Source: Micromussa lordhowensis
Taxonomy: Eukaryota > Cnidaria > Anthozoa > Scleractinia > Lobophylliidae
NCBI GenBank assembly: GCA_964020085.1
Contig: OZ026598.1
Location: 24,114,306-24,178,305, forward strand
Direction of reading: 5' to 3'
Length of the DNA stretch: 64,000 nt
Of the stretch, positions 49,784 through 60,072 are shown piece after piece. The translations under genes were made by a program, and so were the position numbers. Each line of letters begins with the position of its first letter. Positions within the stretch are counted from its first letter, which is position 1. The notes below the pieces were generated by a model, which worked only from the letters and a program-made list of their open reading frames with translations, did not search any database and was not told the DNA's origin.

Positions 49784-50150
49784 TTACTTTGAAACAAGAG
49801 GTTTCATTAAGTTACACAGTGCTGCACATACAAACACAGTCTGATCAGCAACTGCAGCAAGGGTGATAGGTATCACACCACGTAAAATTTGGAAACACTT
49901 GAGCCGCTGGATTGCTCTTTCCACATGTATGCGAACTGCAGCTATTCTCCTTGTTTTTGTACATGCTTTTGTTGAAAGGGACTTCCCCTTTGCAAAGGGG
50001 GGATGTTTAATGTGGCCTTTTTCTTTGTGACCATATCTCTAATGTTAAATCCTCTATCAGCCATCACATCATCTAGAGGTTCCAGCTTGTCTATCAGTCC
50101 AGATTTCTGAGTTATCCCGTATGAAATTTTTGAACCGACCAGAGACGGAA
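49784..50150 (-). pseudogene. C-terminal fragment of Harbinger-like DDE transposase
   Basis: The minus-strand frame reads GLIDKLEPLDDVMADRGF, then LNIPP. After a frameshift at a G/C run it continues RIHVERAIQRLKCFQI and on to a TAA at 49784. MADRGF carries an expected catalytic Asp and HVERAI the catalytic Glu of DDE_Tnp_4 enzymes (PIF/Harbinger and ISL2EU). The first Asp and the DNA-binding N-terminus are missing: similarity stops near 50140. Its neighbour on the opposite strand is the YqaJ gene. Confidence 0.75.
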
Positions 50151-51426
50151 TCCGGCCCGACTCTGACCAGAATACCGCTCTCAGACCCAAACATTAGCTA
50201 AACAAGAACCAGACAGAAAAAAGTGTGCGGCTCTGCAGAGGGGAGCCAGACAAACTTCTGCTCGTGCAGCTCGTGTCATGCCGAAGTCAGGCTTGACAAG
50301 AGAATAACAGGAGCGTGACAAGAGCCGAACAAACATCACATTTCTTTTCAAATTTTTATTGCGTCATTTTGTAGCCTGACACGAACCTGAAATAGAGCCA
50401 GACAAGCCAGCCAGATAATTATAGTAATATCAGAACACTGTACAAGGAATTACATATAATTCCCGATGAATGTAAGAATTTTTAAGACTTTTTAGTTTTA
50501 AAAGGAACAGTTTCGACGGCAAAAGCGGCCAAACTCGGTAAGATAAGACCTATCAACACCACATAATTTTCTCACGCGTGGAGGAAAAAGCATATCGAAG
50601 CAAATGTAAAGAAAAATATATGAGACATACCTCAATTTGTTTGACATGTCATGCACTTATTATATATAAAACGTTTCTCATTTCCACTGGTATTGCAAGC
50701 CAGAAGTTCCTACACGCGAGTGTAAGTCAAAAATGTAATGGCTTTTACACAGATGAATGTGCTCTCGGCCATGTAATGGATCAACCGCATCGGCAGGTAA
50801 AAAAGCACCCGCAAGCCCACTTTGTAATAAATAATTACGTCAATGCACCCATTTTACCGATGAATATAGCCTCTAACTCATTTTCGTCGATCATCTCCTA
50901 GAATACAAGTATGAAAGATCAACCGATGACAGTCACATTGAAATTCTCTCGCGCATGGCCATGGCGAGAAACGGACGCATCGGGGTGGGGGTGGGGTTCG
51001 TTACTAAACCTTGGACTGTATACCAGGGTTTAGTTTCGTCTGCAACGCAGGCTATCCAGAACCTGCATTTTCCTTGTTTCTTGTAGCCTGCAGCTTCTAT
51101 TGTTTCAAGAGATATGAGTATTGTTTGGATCATTTAATACGTACTGCTTTACATTATTCTTTTGCTCGTATTTAAAATAGCCTCACTAGTCGTTTTTGAG
51201 ACAAAAATTGTAAAGAATTTGTTATCCCCAACGAGGTTAGTGAGGCTAATTTGAATATGAACAAAATAATAATTTAAAGTAGCCATTTTTGCATAGAGTC
51301 TATAAAAAAACAGTGTTTTGGACAGCTACAAAGAATTGTTTTCAGTGTTATTGTTGGGGTCATTACTGGAACATGACTGAGTTTGCCCTAACGAGCTTTG
51401 ATCTACTGAAATGGCAAAAACATTTT
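50151..51426. other. Unassigned segment
   Basis: No gene is supported. Bases 50150-50400 are rich in repeated CCAGAC/GACAAG-like words (AGCCAGACAA, TTGACAAGAG, GAGCCAGACAAGCC), perhaps a decayed repeat. A G-rich stretch (GGGGTGGGGGTGGGG) lies near 50980. Confidence 0.35.
51178..51248. repeat. Small inverted repeat (71 bp)
   Basis: TAGCCTCACTA at 51178-51188 pairs with TAGTGAGGCTA at 51238-51248. It is a possible miniature foldback element. Confidence 0.55.
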
Positions 51427-52386
51427 TTAGCTGGTGGTCACAGAAACCTGAATCATAACGGAAATGCCATTCAATTGATATTTGATGGTTGAGCAGTTTT
51501 GTCTAAACATACGTTTATACGAGGTTCCATAAATGTAAGATGATTTCAGTTCAAGACGATTCAAAGCTGTGACTTCAAGAGAGCAAGGGGCATAGCCTAA
51601 AATAAGTTCCAATGCTTTAAATTCGTCATCATCGAGGACTTTTTTGAAAGGAGTTCCTAAAATGAAAATTCCTGACAAAATTTCCTTTCCCCTCTTTGGT
51701 TTCTGAGGATATGATAGCTGATAAAACAGTCTGTCTTCTTCTGAATCGGGGCAAATTACAGGATTGTCTCAGCTCTGGAATCTTCTGTGTAAGTGTTACT
51801 GCATACGTTATCTGTGAATCGATGAACTGTGTGCCGTGTATTTGTTTCAAAATATAACCATTTTTGTCCTCGAATGGGAAACAACTATGACTGTAGAGAG
51901 GGCCAAGTTCTCGTACATTGTCAGGAAGATGAAGCAATTGATGGACGTTCATCGTAGTAAATCGCTCCTCGTAAATGACGGGCAATAAAGCACAAAACTG
52001 GTTAAGCAAATTTTCGGCTTCACAAAGGTCCGACTGTTTGATCTCGTCTTTCAATAGCAGATAAATAGCATGAACGAAAAGGACATAATGATTAAAGTAG
52101 ACATCTGGCAAAAGCCCGTAAAGTGTCGGAATTCCGTAATATAAGAGAAATGATCACAGTTCGTTTGCTTTCCAAAATTTCAAGTGTTCTGTAACGGAAC
52201 GAGGGAGTCTGCTGATTTCAAGAGTTGGAGTAATATGCTGAAGACGTTCATCCAAAGCTTCAGCTAAATGGCTGATACTATATGTATTTCCAGAAAATGA
52301 TGGATTAAACCATAATTTGAGCAGCAGCTTTTGAACTCCGAGGAGAACACCGTGCATATAATCAATTGCAATGCCACGAACGTCAT
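51427..52386 (-). pseudogene. CACTA/EnSpm-like transposase relic (C-terminal half)
   Basis: Reading from 52386 down: DYMHGVLLGVQKLLLKLW, ISRLPRSV, then after an in-frame TGA near 52154 LLYYGIPTLYGLLPDVYFNHY. NVHQLLHLPDNVRELGPLYS and CFPFEDKNG follow, and after a frameshift near 51660 LGTPFKKVL and YKRMFRQNCS. The MH-LGV-K-LW block and the N-H-L-HL/GPL-S-F-FE blocks are typical of CACTA-type transposases with a DUF4218-like C-terminus. DYMH at the upstream end abuts the A-rich tail of a retrotransposon at 52387, so the gene was cut there or nearby. A KDZ-type enzyme is the alternative. Confidence 0.55.
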
Positions 52387-55300
52387 AATTTTTTTTATTT
52401 TTTTTTTATTTTTTTTAATTATTTTATTTCACTGTTTATGGTTTATTTAAATACACTTACAAGTTTAAGGAAGAAAAGAACAAATAAATAAAATAAAATA
52501 AATAAGTAAATAAATAAAAACATTGAATCAGTTAATATAAATAATGTAAATATGAGTGGTATAAATATAAATACTATAAATATATATTATAAATAACGAC
52601 TTGAAAGATTTACTTGGGCTATAATTAACATAAAGCATATTTACATGAATTTCTCTATACAGTATTTAACATTAAGTCTGTTTACAAATTCATTAAGGTC
52701 AGGGTTCATTTGATTTAGTTTCTGGTGGTACAGATAGTATTTAGCAAAAAGCATAGAGTAATTTAATTTCTTGTAAAGAGGCTGCCCATTATCTGCCGAT
52801 TTTCCAAATAGTAGTTCTTCGACACTTAGCGAGAAGGAGGTGACGTTAACTTGATTGAAGTATTGCAGCACTTCATTGAAAAATTGTTTAGAATTGGGGC
52901 ACTCGATGAAAGTATGGCTCATCGAATCAGGCTGACCGCAAAAAGTACAATCTGGGTTATCTGTTATACCATACAAGTGAAGTTCTTTCTTGGAAACAAG
53001 TATCCTATGCACAAGATTAAAATAAAATTCTTTAAGTTTGTTCTCTTTACATATACATTTGAGCTGTTTAAAGTGGTCTTTCCAATGAATATCGTTTAAT
53101 GAAAGTTCTCGCTCCCATTTACTGGTAGCAGTTATCTTTGAAATACTTTTTTTCATGAAAAACCAGTAGTAATCTTTATTTTTCATTTTCATTAAATCGA
53201 TCGATATTGAAGGGGACAATTGAAAGTTAGAACCATGGTTCAGAAAGTGGTTCTTATTTAATTGGGTATTTCTGGCCTTTTCTAATAAATGTTTCGGAAT
53301 TGCATTAATGACTTGATAGTAATTTAAGAAGTTGCAGTTTACTTTGTAGATTTGTTTAAATTCTTTGAAAGGCAGAAACTTTCCATTCTCATTGAGGATG
53401 TCTTGAATAGTCAGTATTTCGTTTTCAAACCAGGATTTCAGGAATATGATTTTGTTTTCAATACGGATCTCTTTGTTGTTAAACAGGATCAATTCTTGAC
53501 CATTACAGTAACCATACAGGTTTTTGAGTTCTAAAAAATAGAGCAATAATTGTTTATAAAAAACGGGTATATCAGCCTGATTTATAAATTTTTTATCATA
53601 ATTGCAACGAAGCAGAAAGTTTAAGCCACCATATTTTCTTAGGAAGTACTCTGGGATTGCTTTCCAATTTTCTTTTCTCGACAACATATCAACTGTAAGA
53701 AATCTTGAAATCCAGGCAAGTTTAAGTGATTTAGCCATAACTTCCATGTTTGGTGTTTTTGTATAAAAGACCACTCCAAAGTGTCAAAAGCTTTTTGAAA
53801 GTCTAAGAGTAGCAGTATCCCCGGAATTTTTTGTAATTCCGTTTGCCGGAGAATATCATTAATTAACCTTATGTTTTGCCCTATGTATCTACCTTTCATA
53901 AAACCGGTCTGATCAGGATGAATAAGGTATGGTAGAACGCGTTCAATCCTTTTAGCAATGGTTTTTGATGCGATCTTGTAATCAACGTTTAATAGCGTTA
54001 TTGGACGCCAGTTCGACAGAAGTAACTCATCAGAGTCTTCTTTTGGCAGGAGAGTGATGACTCCTCTTCGCTGTGACACCGACATTTCACCAAATTCAAA
54101 AGCTGCATTCAAACTATCGGTCAGGTCTTGACCTTGAAAACTAAAAAACTACTTATAGAATTCAGCTGTGTAACCATCCTCCCCTGGTGATTTACCATTT
54201 TGGAAGGTTTTTAAGATGTTTTTACACTCTTCCCTAGTTATTTCCCCCTCAAGACTCATCTTCTCCTCATTTGATAATTTCGCGAAATTTAGATTATGGA
54301 CGAAGCCATCAAAGGCGTCACTATTGGTTTCAATATTTGAGGTATATAAGTTTTTGTAAAAGGTTTCAATGTCACTCATTATTTCGTGATCGTTTACTGT
54401 TATTTTCCCATCCGGCTGCTTGAGCTCTGTGATAACCTTTTTATTGTAATTTTTCTTCTCCATATTGAAGAAATACTTGTTCGGTTTCTCTCCAAACTCC
54501 ACCCATTTCACTTTGGATCGTAGTATTGCGCCTCGTGCCTTGGTTTCATACAGGCGGTTCAATTCGTTTTTCAATCTGTCGAACTCTTTCAACTTTTCTT
54601 CAATGTGTTGATTATCGACGCAATTATTAATAAAATTATCGACGTCGTCAAGTCGTTTTTGAAGGTCCAATTCTTGCTCATGAAATTTTTTTGCTTTGTA
54701 TTTAGCAAACAAAATTGTGACACCTCTTAGTTCCATTTTGATCATCTCCCATTTTAGTCTTTTGTCAGCAATATCAGTATATTTCTCACGGATAATTGGA
54801 TATTTGTCAGAAATAAGGCTTAGATATTCTGCGTCCTTTAAAAGTGAGTTATTGAACTTCCATAGTCCCGGGCCCCTTGTTGACTTAAAAGGTTTCAGAC
54901 AAAGTTTAATCGCTTTATGATCTGGAGTGATTGCAGTCTTCGTGCCAACATTTTGGACGAGATTAGTGAGATTTTTTGCTATTAGAAAATAATCAATTCT
55001 CGATTTAACTTTTAAAAATTTGGATTCATACGAGTAGCTTTTGGTATTTGGTTTCAGTTTTCGAAATATATCGATCAAGTCCAGACTGTACATCATTGAG
55101 ACAACACTGTTCCGATAAGCCGTTTGTTTCCACAGAGTGCCGCCTCTTTTATCAATAGTCTCTAAGGTGACATTCCAGTCTCCACCTACAATGAGCTGCG
55201 TGATATTTAAATTTGAGGTCAAGAACTCATTCAAAATCTGCAGAAATTTCCCTTGCAGTTGAGGGCTAGTCGGAGCGTACACATTACAGATAGAAAGACT

Positions 55301-55900
55301 CACTTCATTGCAAACTACATCAATTGCAATAATTCGACCGTCGATATCTTTATAAGTGTTTTCTACCGTCGTGGCAACCAAAGGGTTCACGAGAATACAA
55401 ACTCATTTACTGTGATTTGTCCCATGAGAAAAGAAAACGTCACCTCCCCATTCACTTCTCCATGTAGCTTCATCTTTTGGTTCAGAGAACGTTTCTTGCA
55501 GCAGATAAAAATTACAATTTTGGTCTTTCAAATAACTAAAAATTGATTTTCTTTTGATACGATTTTTTAAGCCTCTGACATTTAAAGTCAAGAAGCTACA
55601 CCTTTGGATTGTCATTTTTGCTCAAGTAACAAAAACAAAAATTACCATAATTTTAGTTCGATGTAACCTAATTATCACACATACACATGCATACATTTTT
55701 AAAAAAGAAAGAGAACAAAAAAAAAGTAAAAAGATAAACAAACACGTACCCTACAAAAACAATAAAAAAAAAACGACAGGACAAAAGCTAGTATTGAAAA
55801 GGTCGTCAAATTTAAAAAGATGTCGACCCCTGAGACTTGAGACTAACCAATTAAAAGTGGGAATGAGACAATGGCGGGTTTGCCTTTACATAATTAAGTG
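52387..55900 (-). mobile_element. L1/Tx1-type non-LTR retrotransposon, internally deleted
   Basis: On the minus strand it runs from an untranslated region above 55615, through ORF2 (55615-52641), to an AT-rich 3' part and an A-rich tail (poly-T on the plus strand at 52387-52440). The tail touches the CACTA-like relic. The 5' limit is uncertain; A/T-rich sequence continues to about 55900-55960. No ORF1 was recognised. Target duplications were not found. Confidence 0.75.
52641..55615 (-). pseudogene. Retrotransposon ORF2: endonuclease, partial reverse transcriptase, zinc knuckle
   Basis: Order on the minus strand: AP-type endonuclease starting FLTLNVRGLKN with LLQETFSEP and NVYAPTSP, a GGDWNV block and an ITPDHKAI end. 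Then the start of the reverse transcriptase: NWRPITLLNVDYK, GFMKGRYIGQNI, LLLDFQKAFDTLEWSFI. Instead of the QGCPLSP and YADD blocks, the sequence jumps near 53770 to AKSLKLAWISRFL, which belongs far downstream, so about a kilobase of polymerase is deleted. The C-terminus has CTFCGQPDSMSHTFIECP, the zinc knuckle of L1/Tx1 proteins. Further breaks: TGA near 55404 and TAG near 54147. It cannot polymerise DNA. Confidence 0.85.
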
Positions 55901-56000
55901 ATACTTGTTCATTTTAAGGGTGCAAAAAAAATAGAGTCATCCAACCTATATATTTTTTTTTTCCGCTGCCGCTAGCAACAGATTAAAGACCCTTTGTCAC

Positions 56001-56225
56001 TTACCAGGATGCATCGCGGTCACTTTGTAGTTTCTGGGACCCAGAAAGTCGCGTATTAGAGGTTCTTGTTTTAGCGGCCGAGAAATCTGTTTCCATCTGA
56101 GCAGTCGTCTCATTCTTTGATTTAAAAATAGATTCGCTAGGTAGATAAGGTATCCTGAAGTCTGTTTTTGGGAATTTATCTGGGATACTCCGATCTGTGG
56201 AAGACTGGTTTGTCATTCGAATCAT
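56001..56225 (-). CDS. Possible first exon, unassigned
   Basis: A 74-codon minus-strand frame starts at 56225 and runs into CATCCTGGTAAGTGAC near 56010, a good splice donor. The product would be Ser/Thr-rich (MIRMTNQSSTDRS at the start) with no known domain. The strong donor is the main support. The start overlaps the plus-strand start below, so at most one is likely to be real unless the promoter is two-way. Confidence 0.25.
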   Translation of the reverse strand: MIRMTNQSSTDRSIPDKFPKTDFRIPYLPSESIFKSKNETTAQMETDFSAAKTRTSNTRLSGSQKLQSDRDASW

Positions 56226-56300
56226 GCCACCGAAACGAAAGACGGGACGGCCGCCTCGAAATGAACGCCGTGTGAAGTTATGGGTTAGACAATCAGTTTA
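56224..56300 (+). CDS. Possible 5' end of an ORF cut by the gap
   Basis: ATG at 56224 reads MPPKRKTGRPPRNERRVKLW, a basic start with a GRPP AT-hook-like element, and then enters the assembly gap. The product is unknown. Confidence 0.25.
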
Positions 56301-56500
56301 NNNNNNNNNNNNNNNNNNNNNNNNNNNNNNNNNNNNNNNNNNNNNNNNNNNNNNNNNNNNNNNNNNNNNNNNNNNNNNNNNNNNNNNNNNNNNNNNNNNN
56401 NNNNNNNNNNNNNNNNNNNNNNNNNNNNNNNNNNNNNNNNNNNNNNNNNNNNNNNNNNNNNNNNNNNNNNNNNNNNNNNNNNNNNNNNNNNNNNNNNNNN
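56301..56500. other. Assembly gap (200 N)
   Basis: Exactly 200 unknown bases, so the true length may be arbitrary. Continuity across it is not guaranteed. Confidence 0.99.
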
Positions 56501-56756
56501 CGTGTTAAACATTAAAGCTATGTTCAGTTCCATTTCTATGTCAGACCAGTGCTTGGGTCATAAAGAGCTTCTATAAGTGCTTTTACATCAACATCAGGCA
56601 CACCACCAGACCTTATGCAATTGGTTTTTCGCTTTAGCACATAATAGTGGTCTTTGCATTCTCAAAAATTCTTGGATCAATTTTTAGGACAGAGATGATC
56701 CCTGAAATTCGCTGTTCCATTTTTGGCAAACTGGTTCTTTGTCCTAATTAGGGAAT

Positions 56757-56960
56757 TCAGAAAAAGGAGTAAAAAATGGTAAGAGCCATTCCTGCTGGTT
56801 GGCCTGGTTTAATCGGAAAATGTTGTTCCATCTTCATTGGGTAAGCCCACTGATCTCTGACCATGTTTGGCATAATGGAAAGCACCCTTAGTCTGGTTCT
56901 GATTTCCTTCACACTCGTCCTGTCAACATCAATATATATTAACGTCTGGTGGTAAAGACT
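56757..56960 (-). pseudogene. Coding-like fragment, unassigned
   Basis: The minus strand reads DVDRTSVKEIRTRLRVLSI, then MPNMVRDQWAYPMKMEQHFP, with codon-like composition. Further down the strand (about 56600-56515, another frame) is RSGGVPDVDVKALIEALYDP. Both look like pieces of a real protein but I cannot place them. They may belong to the neighbouring transposase relic or to a host gene. Confidence 0.3.
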
Positions 56961-57470
56961 AGCGAAAGTGCAGCTAGTTATAGACAAGGTGGGCATTCTG
57001 GCACAGATTGTAGTGGTAGCAGAGGAGAAGATTCTGCCAGTAATCGTGGTGGTAGAGGAGGCATAGATTCTGGTGAAGATAGTAGCACTGACAAAGAAAG
57101 GGATGGTAATGTGTGTGTGATGGCATTTGTGCGGTCCACTGGTGGTGCGTGATGAAAACAAAATACTTGGTGAAGATTGACGAATCCGAAAAACAAAATT
57201 ACCACAACTGGAGCCAAAATAACAGAAAGTAAAGTTGTGCTAAATGAAGGAGATGAATGATGTGTGTTGGTATCAATGTGCTAGGTGTACAGTGGCTTGA
57301 GGTGAAGTCCAGATGGTTAAGGGTAGATGATGTACTTGACTCAAAAATATTAGATGACTGCTTTGAAAAACTTGAAGTGTTCTTTGAAGACATAAATGAA
57401 TCTTATTCAGTCTCCTTGAGCTTGTCGAAACAATGATTGCACACTTGACCCTTTGAATACAAAACAATAT

Positions 57471-57600
57471 TTATCATGATATTTTGATCTTTTGATATCT
57501 GGCATTTTGATATTGTCATGATGTTTTCATTTGATCATCTGCTATCTGTATATTTTGATATTAACATGACACTTTTATATTATGGTATTTTGATCTCTAG
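57471..57600. repeat. AT-rich ATTTTGATAT-type repeats
   Basis: ATTTTGATAT/ATTTTGATCT words recur about six times, with CATGATG/CATGAC between them. It is a degenerate simple repeat within the transposase relic's downstream region. Confidence 0.6.
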
Positions 57601-58985
57601 CATTGTCATAGTCAGCAAGTGAAAAATACACAGTTCCAAGGCTTGCATAATTGTATGCTTGTCCATTTCTGTCTCCAGTTTCTTTCTGGATGCATCACTG
57701 ATGTTGAGAGGTGTCAAGATTACTTCCTCAGTCCTTGTAGTACAAGTGCCTGTCGTAGCTACCAATGGACACTTATATCTTGATAGATGACTAAGATTAG
57801 CACAAGCTGGGCTTAAGTCAAACCCCCACGCCAACAATAGGTGTTGAGCTTCTTGCACTGCTATGAAAACAGTTTTTTTAGAAAGAAAGGCATTTAAGAA
57901 TAGTTCTAAAATTCTCCAGCAGAATAAGTAACTCTCCTTGTTGGGTCTTGTCTTTTGCCTTCTTTCCTTGTCCCCGTAACACCTTCATCTCCTTTATCTT
58001 CCTTTTATCTCTCTTTGTACTCTGCACCACAAACACAATTGAGGTCAAGGCATTTGCTCCCTTCTTCAGTGTATTTTCCTGGGAGGTCTTTAAAGCCTCA
58101 AGCAGTTGTGCAACAGTTTTAGCTCCAATGTTGAAGTGGCTTGTAGCATTTAACAAGCTAATATCCAACATCTCTCCTCCAACAAAAAAGTCCTTGAGTA
58201 TGCACTCCCAGACCATTCCATATGCAGCTTCATTTTGGTTGTGGGTTTTTCCATGGAGGTTTTTTTTTGAGTGGTGAATCTTCAGTTAAACTTATGAATG
58301 TAGGCTTTGCCTTTGCAATGACATTATCAGGCAGACCAGGACCATGCTTAAAACTGTTCTTGTCCTGTTAGAAACCACAGCTACTGGACTACCCAGTGGG
58401 ACAGTGGGTGTGAAGATTGTGTCTTTCACTTAAGGCACAGTGTAAAAAACTAGCATTTGTTGCCTTTTTCATTCCATTTAAGTCTTTAAAAAACTAGTGA
58501 TCCCTGCTGGTAGAGTGCCAACGAGTAATAACTGTTACAATGGTGTGCCACATCAAAATTAGGAAGTAACCAGACCACAAAACAATTTTTTTGAACTGAA
58601 TCATTGTTTAAAAGAGCATTGCAAAATGATGAAATGAAATGTCTGTAAGAAGTAAACATGTAATCTAGAGCTTTGCCTGAGATCGTTGACAGGGCTGTCA
58701 CCACCCCATACAATGAGGAAAACCCTTGGTGCCCAACACTGGTGTTTCACGTGGGCAAAACTGCTCTCCTGTTCACTTCAAAAGCCTGTTTACTTTCGAT
58801 TTTAGAAGAAGTATAAAAAGAATGCTAATAAAAGCATTTTGCAACAGTACACTTCCTCTTCAAGGCAAACATTTCCCTGTACAGGAGGGACATTGTAAAG
58901 ATGCTAATGGAGTGGTGCCAAGGACTGAAATATCAATGATTCTAAATCCTGGAAGGTCTGCATATTATATTCCACTGCTTTCATC
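57580..58985 (-). pseudogene. Mutator-like transposase relic
   Basis: Minus-strand pieces in order: GFRIIDISVL, then LQCPSC (N-terminal zinc part, about 58930-58840); WHQGFSSLYGVVTALS with SGKALDY (58715-58660); and, after breaks, LHGKTHNQNE, FVGGEMLDISLLN and HFNIGA (58240-58110). This set is the signature of the invertebrate proteins that Pfam labels Mutator-like transposase domain; the superfamily assignment from memory is tentative (Kolobok-type is possible). Several frameshifts and stops separate the pieces. The last part (57858-57580) is open but unassigned. Confidence 0.55.
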
Positions 58986-59280
58986 TGAAAAATAGTCTGA
59001 CTTTGTCCAATTTACATTGTCAAGCTGACAAAGATTTAAAATTTTCTAACTTCTCACCTTCCACATGCTCTTCATTGCCATTCAACTCTGTGTTTTTGTG
59101 TTCAGGAACTGATATATACATATACATATACATAACATTATTTGATAACGCAGAATAAAAATTTTTCGCAACTTTACAGCTGATGTGGACCTGCCTAAAC
59201 TAGATCCGAGACTGAACTAATTCAGTAATTACATGAAATACAAGTATGATACAATTGATAAATTAAATAAATTAAGTAAA

Positions 59281-59982
59281 CCAATAAAAATTTTAGTAAC
59301 AATAAAAATCTGGTTTCATATTATATATATCGTTACCTCCCTTGCAAAAATTAATATTCATGATAGTTTGCTTGGATTGCTTTAAGTTATATATAAAGAT
59401 AGATGAATTTGGCAAATCTTTGAGATTATCTGGAAGTGCATTCCATGTTATGGCAGATCTGTGAACAAAAGACCTACGACCCAATTCGGTTTCGGGCCTG
59501 TTAAGTACAACATTCAAAGAAAGTATATCACTATCCTTAAAACTATTTGGTAGCTTGTGAATCAACCTATCAGCTCTGATGTGAATCATTTCCATATCTT
59601 TGAATTTGGGTCCAGACCCCCAGATCACAATTCCATATAGAACACTTGGAATTACTATCTTATAGAAAAAAGTCTCCAGGATATATGTAGGTAGGAAATT
59701 TATATGTCTCAACATTTTGATTTTGGCATTAAATGCAGATCGAGCCAGTGAAATATGCCGAGACTACGAGAGTTTGTCATCAATTGTAACCCCAAGGCAT
59801 TTAGTAGAGGACACATACCGAATGGTGTCCTCACCCCACTTCAGAAGTTTCAAAGGGCCTATGAAGGGGGTGGTACTTAAGACCATTGCTTCATATTTAC
59901 CTTCATGTAAAATCAGTCTGTTACTAAGACACCAGGACTTAACCTGGTCTAAAACAGCTTGTAATGCTGTTGTTATATAGCA
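59281..59982 (-). pseudogene. 3' end of a CR1-like retrotransposon
   Basis: Minus strand: QAVLDQVKSWCLSNRLILHE, KCLGVTIDDKLS, an in-frame TAG near 59770, then FYKIVIPSVLYGIVIWG and LGRRSFVHRSAITWNALP, ending at 59293. This is the thumb and C-terminal tail of a non-LTR reverse transcriptase, without the catalytic core (5' truncation). AT-rich TTAATTTATT words below 59290 look like its 3' tail. It lies between two parts of the Mutator-like relic. Confidence 0.75.
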
Positions 59983-59984
59983 TC

Positions 59985-60072
59985 AGCTGAAGCAGAACTC
60001 TTTCTCTTTGTATACTGGTTGCCAGTACATTTCCTCTTCTTTCCTATGCGACTGTGTTTTCCTTGGAGGCAT
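59985..60072 (-). pseudogene. Possible N-terminus of the Mutator-like relic
   Basis: ATG at 60072 reads MPPRKTQSHRK; shifting frame gives KRKCTGNQYTKRK. Proteins of this transposase group often begin with a basic GN-Y/F-TK motif, so this may be the start separated from the rest by the inserted retrotransposon. Confidence 0.3.

Larger units (their letters stand above)
47470..50150. mobile_element. ISL2EU-like two-gene transposon relic
   Basis: A plus-strand YqaJ nuclease gene ends at 49615. A minus-strand Harbinger-like DDE transposase ends at 49784, tail to tail 168 bp apart. ISL2EU-type DNA transposons of sea anemones and other animals are known for pairing a Harbinger/IS5-related transposase with a YqaJ protein. 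The transposase lacks its N-terminal part beyond about 50140, and terminal repeats were not found, so only a fragment remains. Confidence 0.55.

Noticed and set aside
56949..57152. Gly/Ser-rich ORF (GGRGGIDSGED)
   Set aside because: Low-complexity composition opposite a coding-like minus-strand stretch; no independent support.
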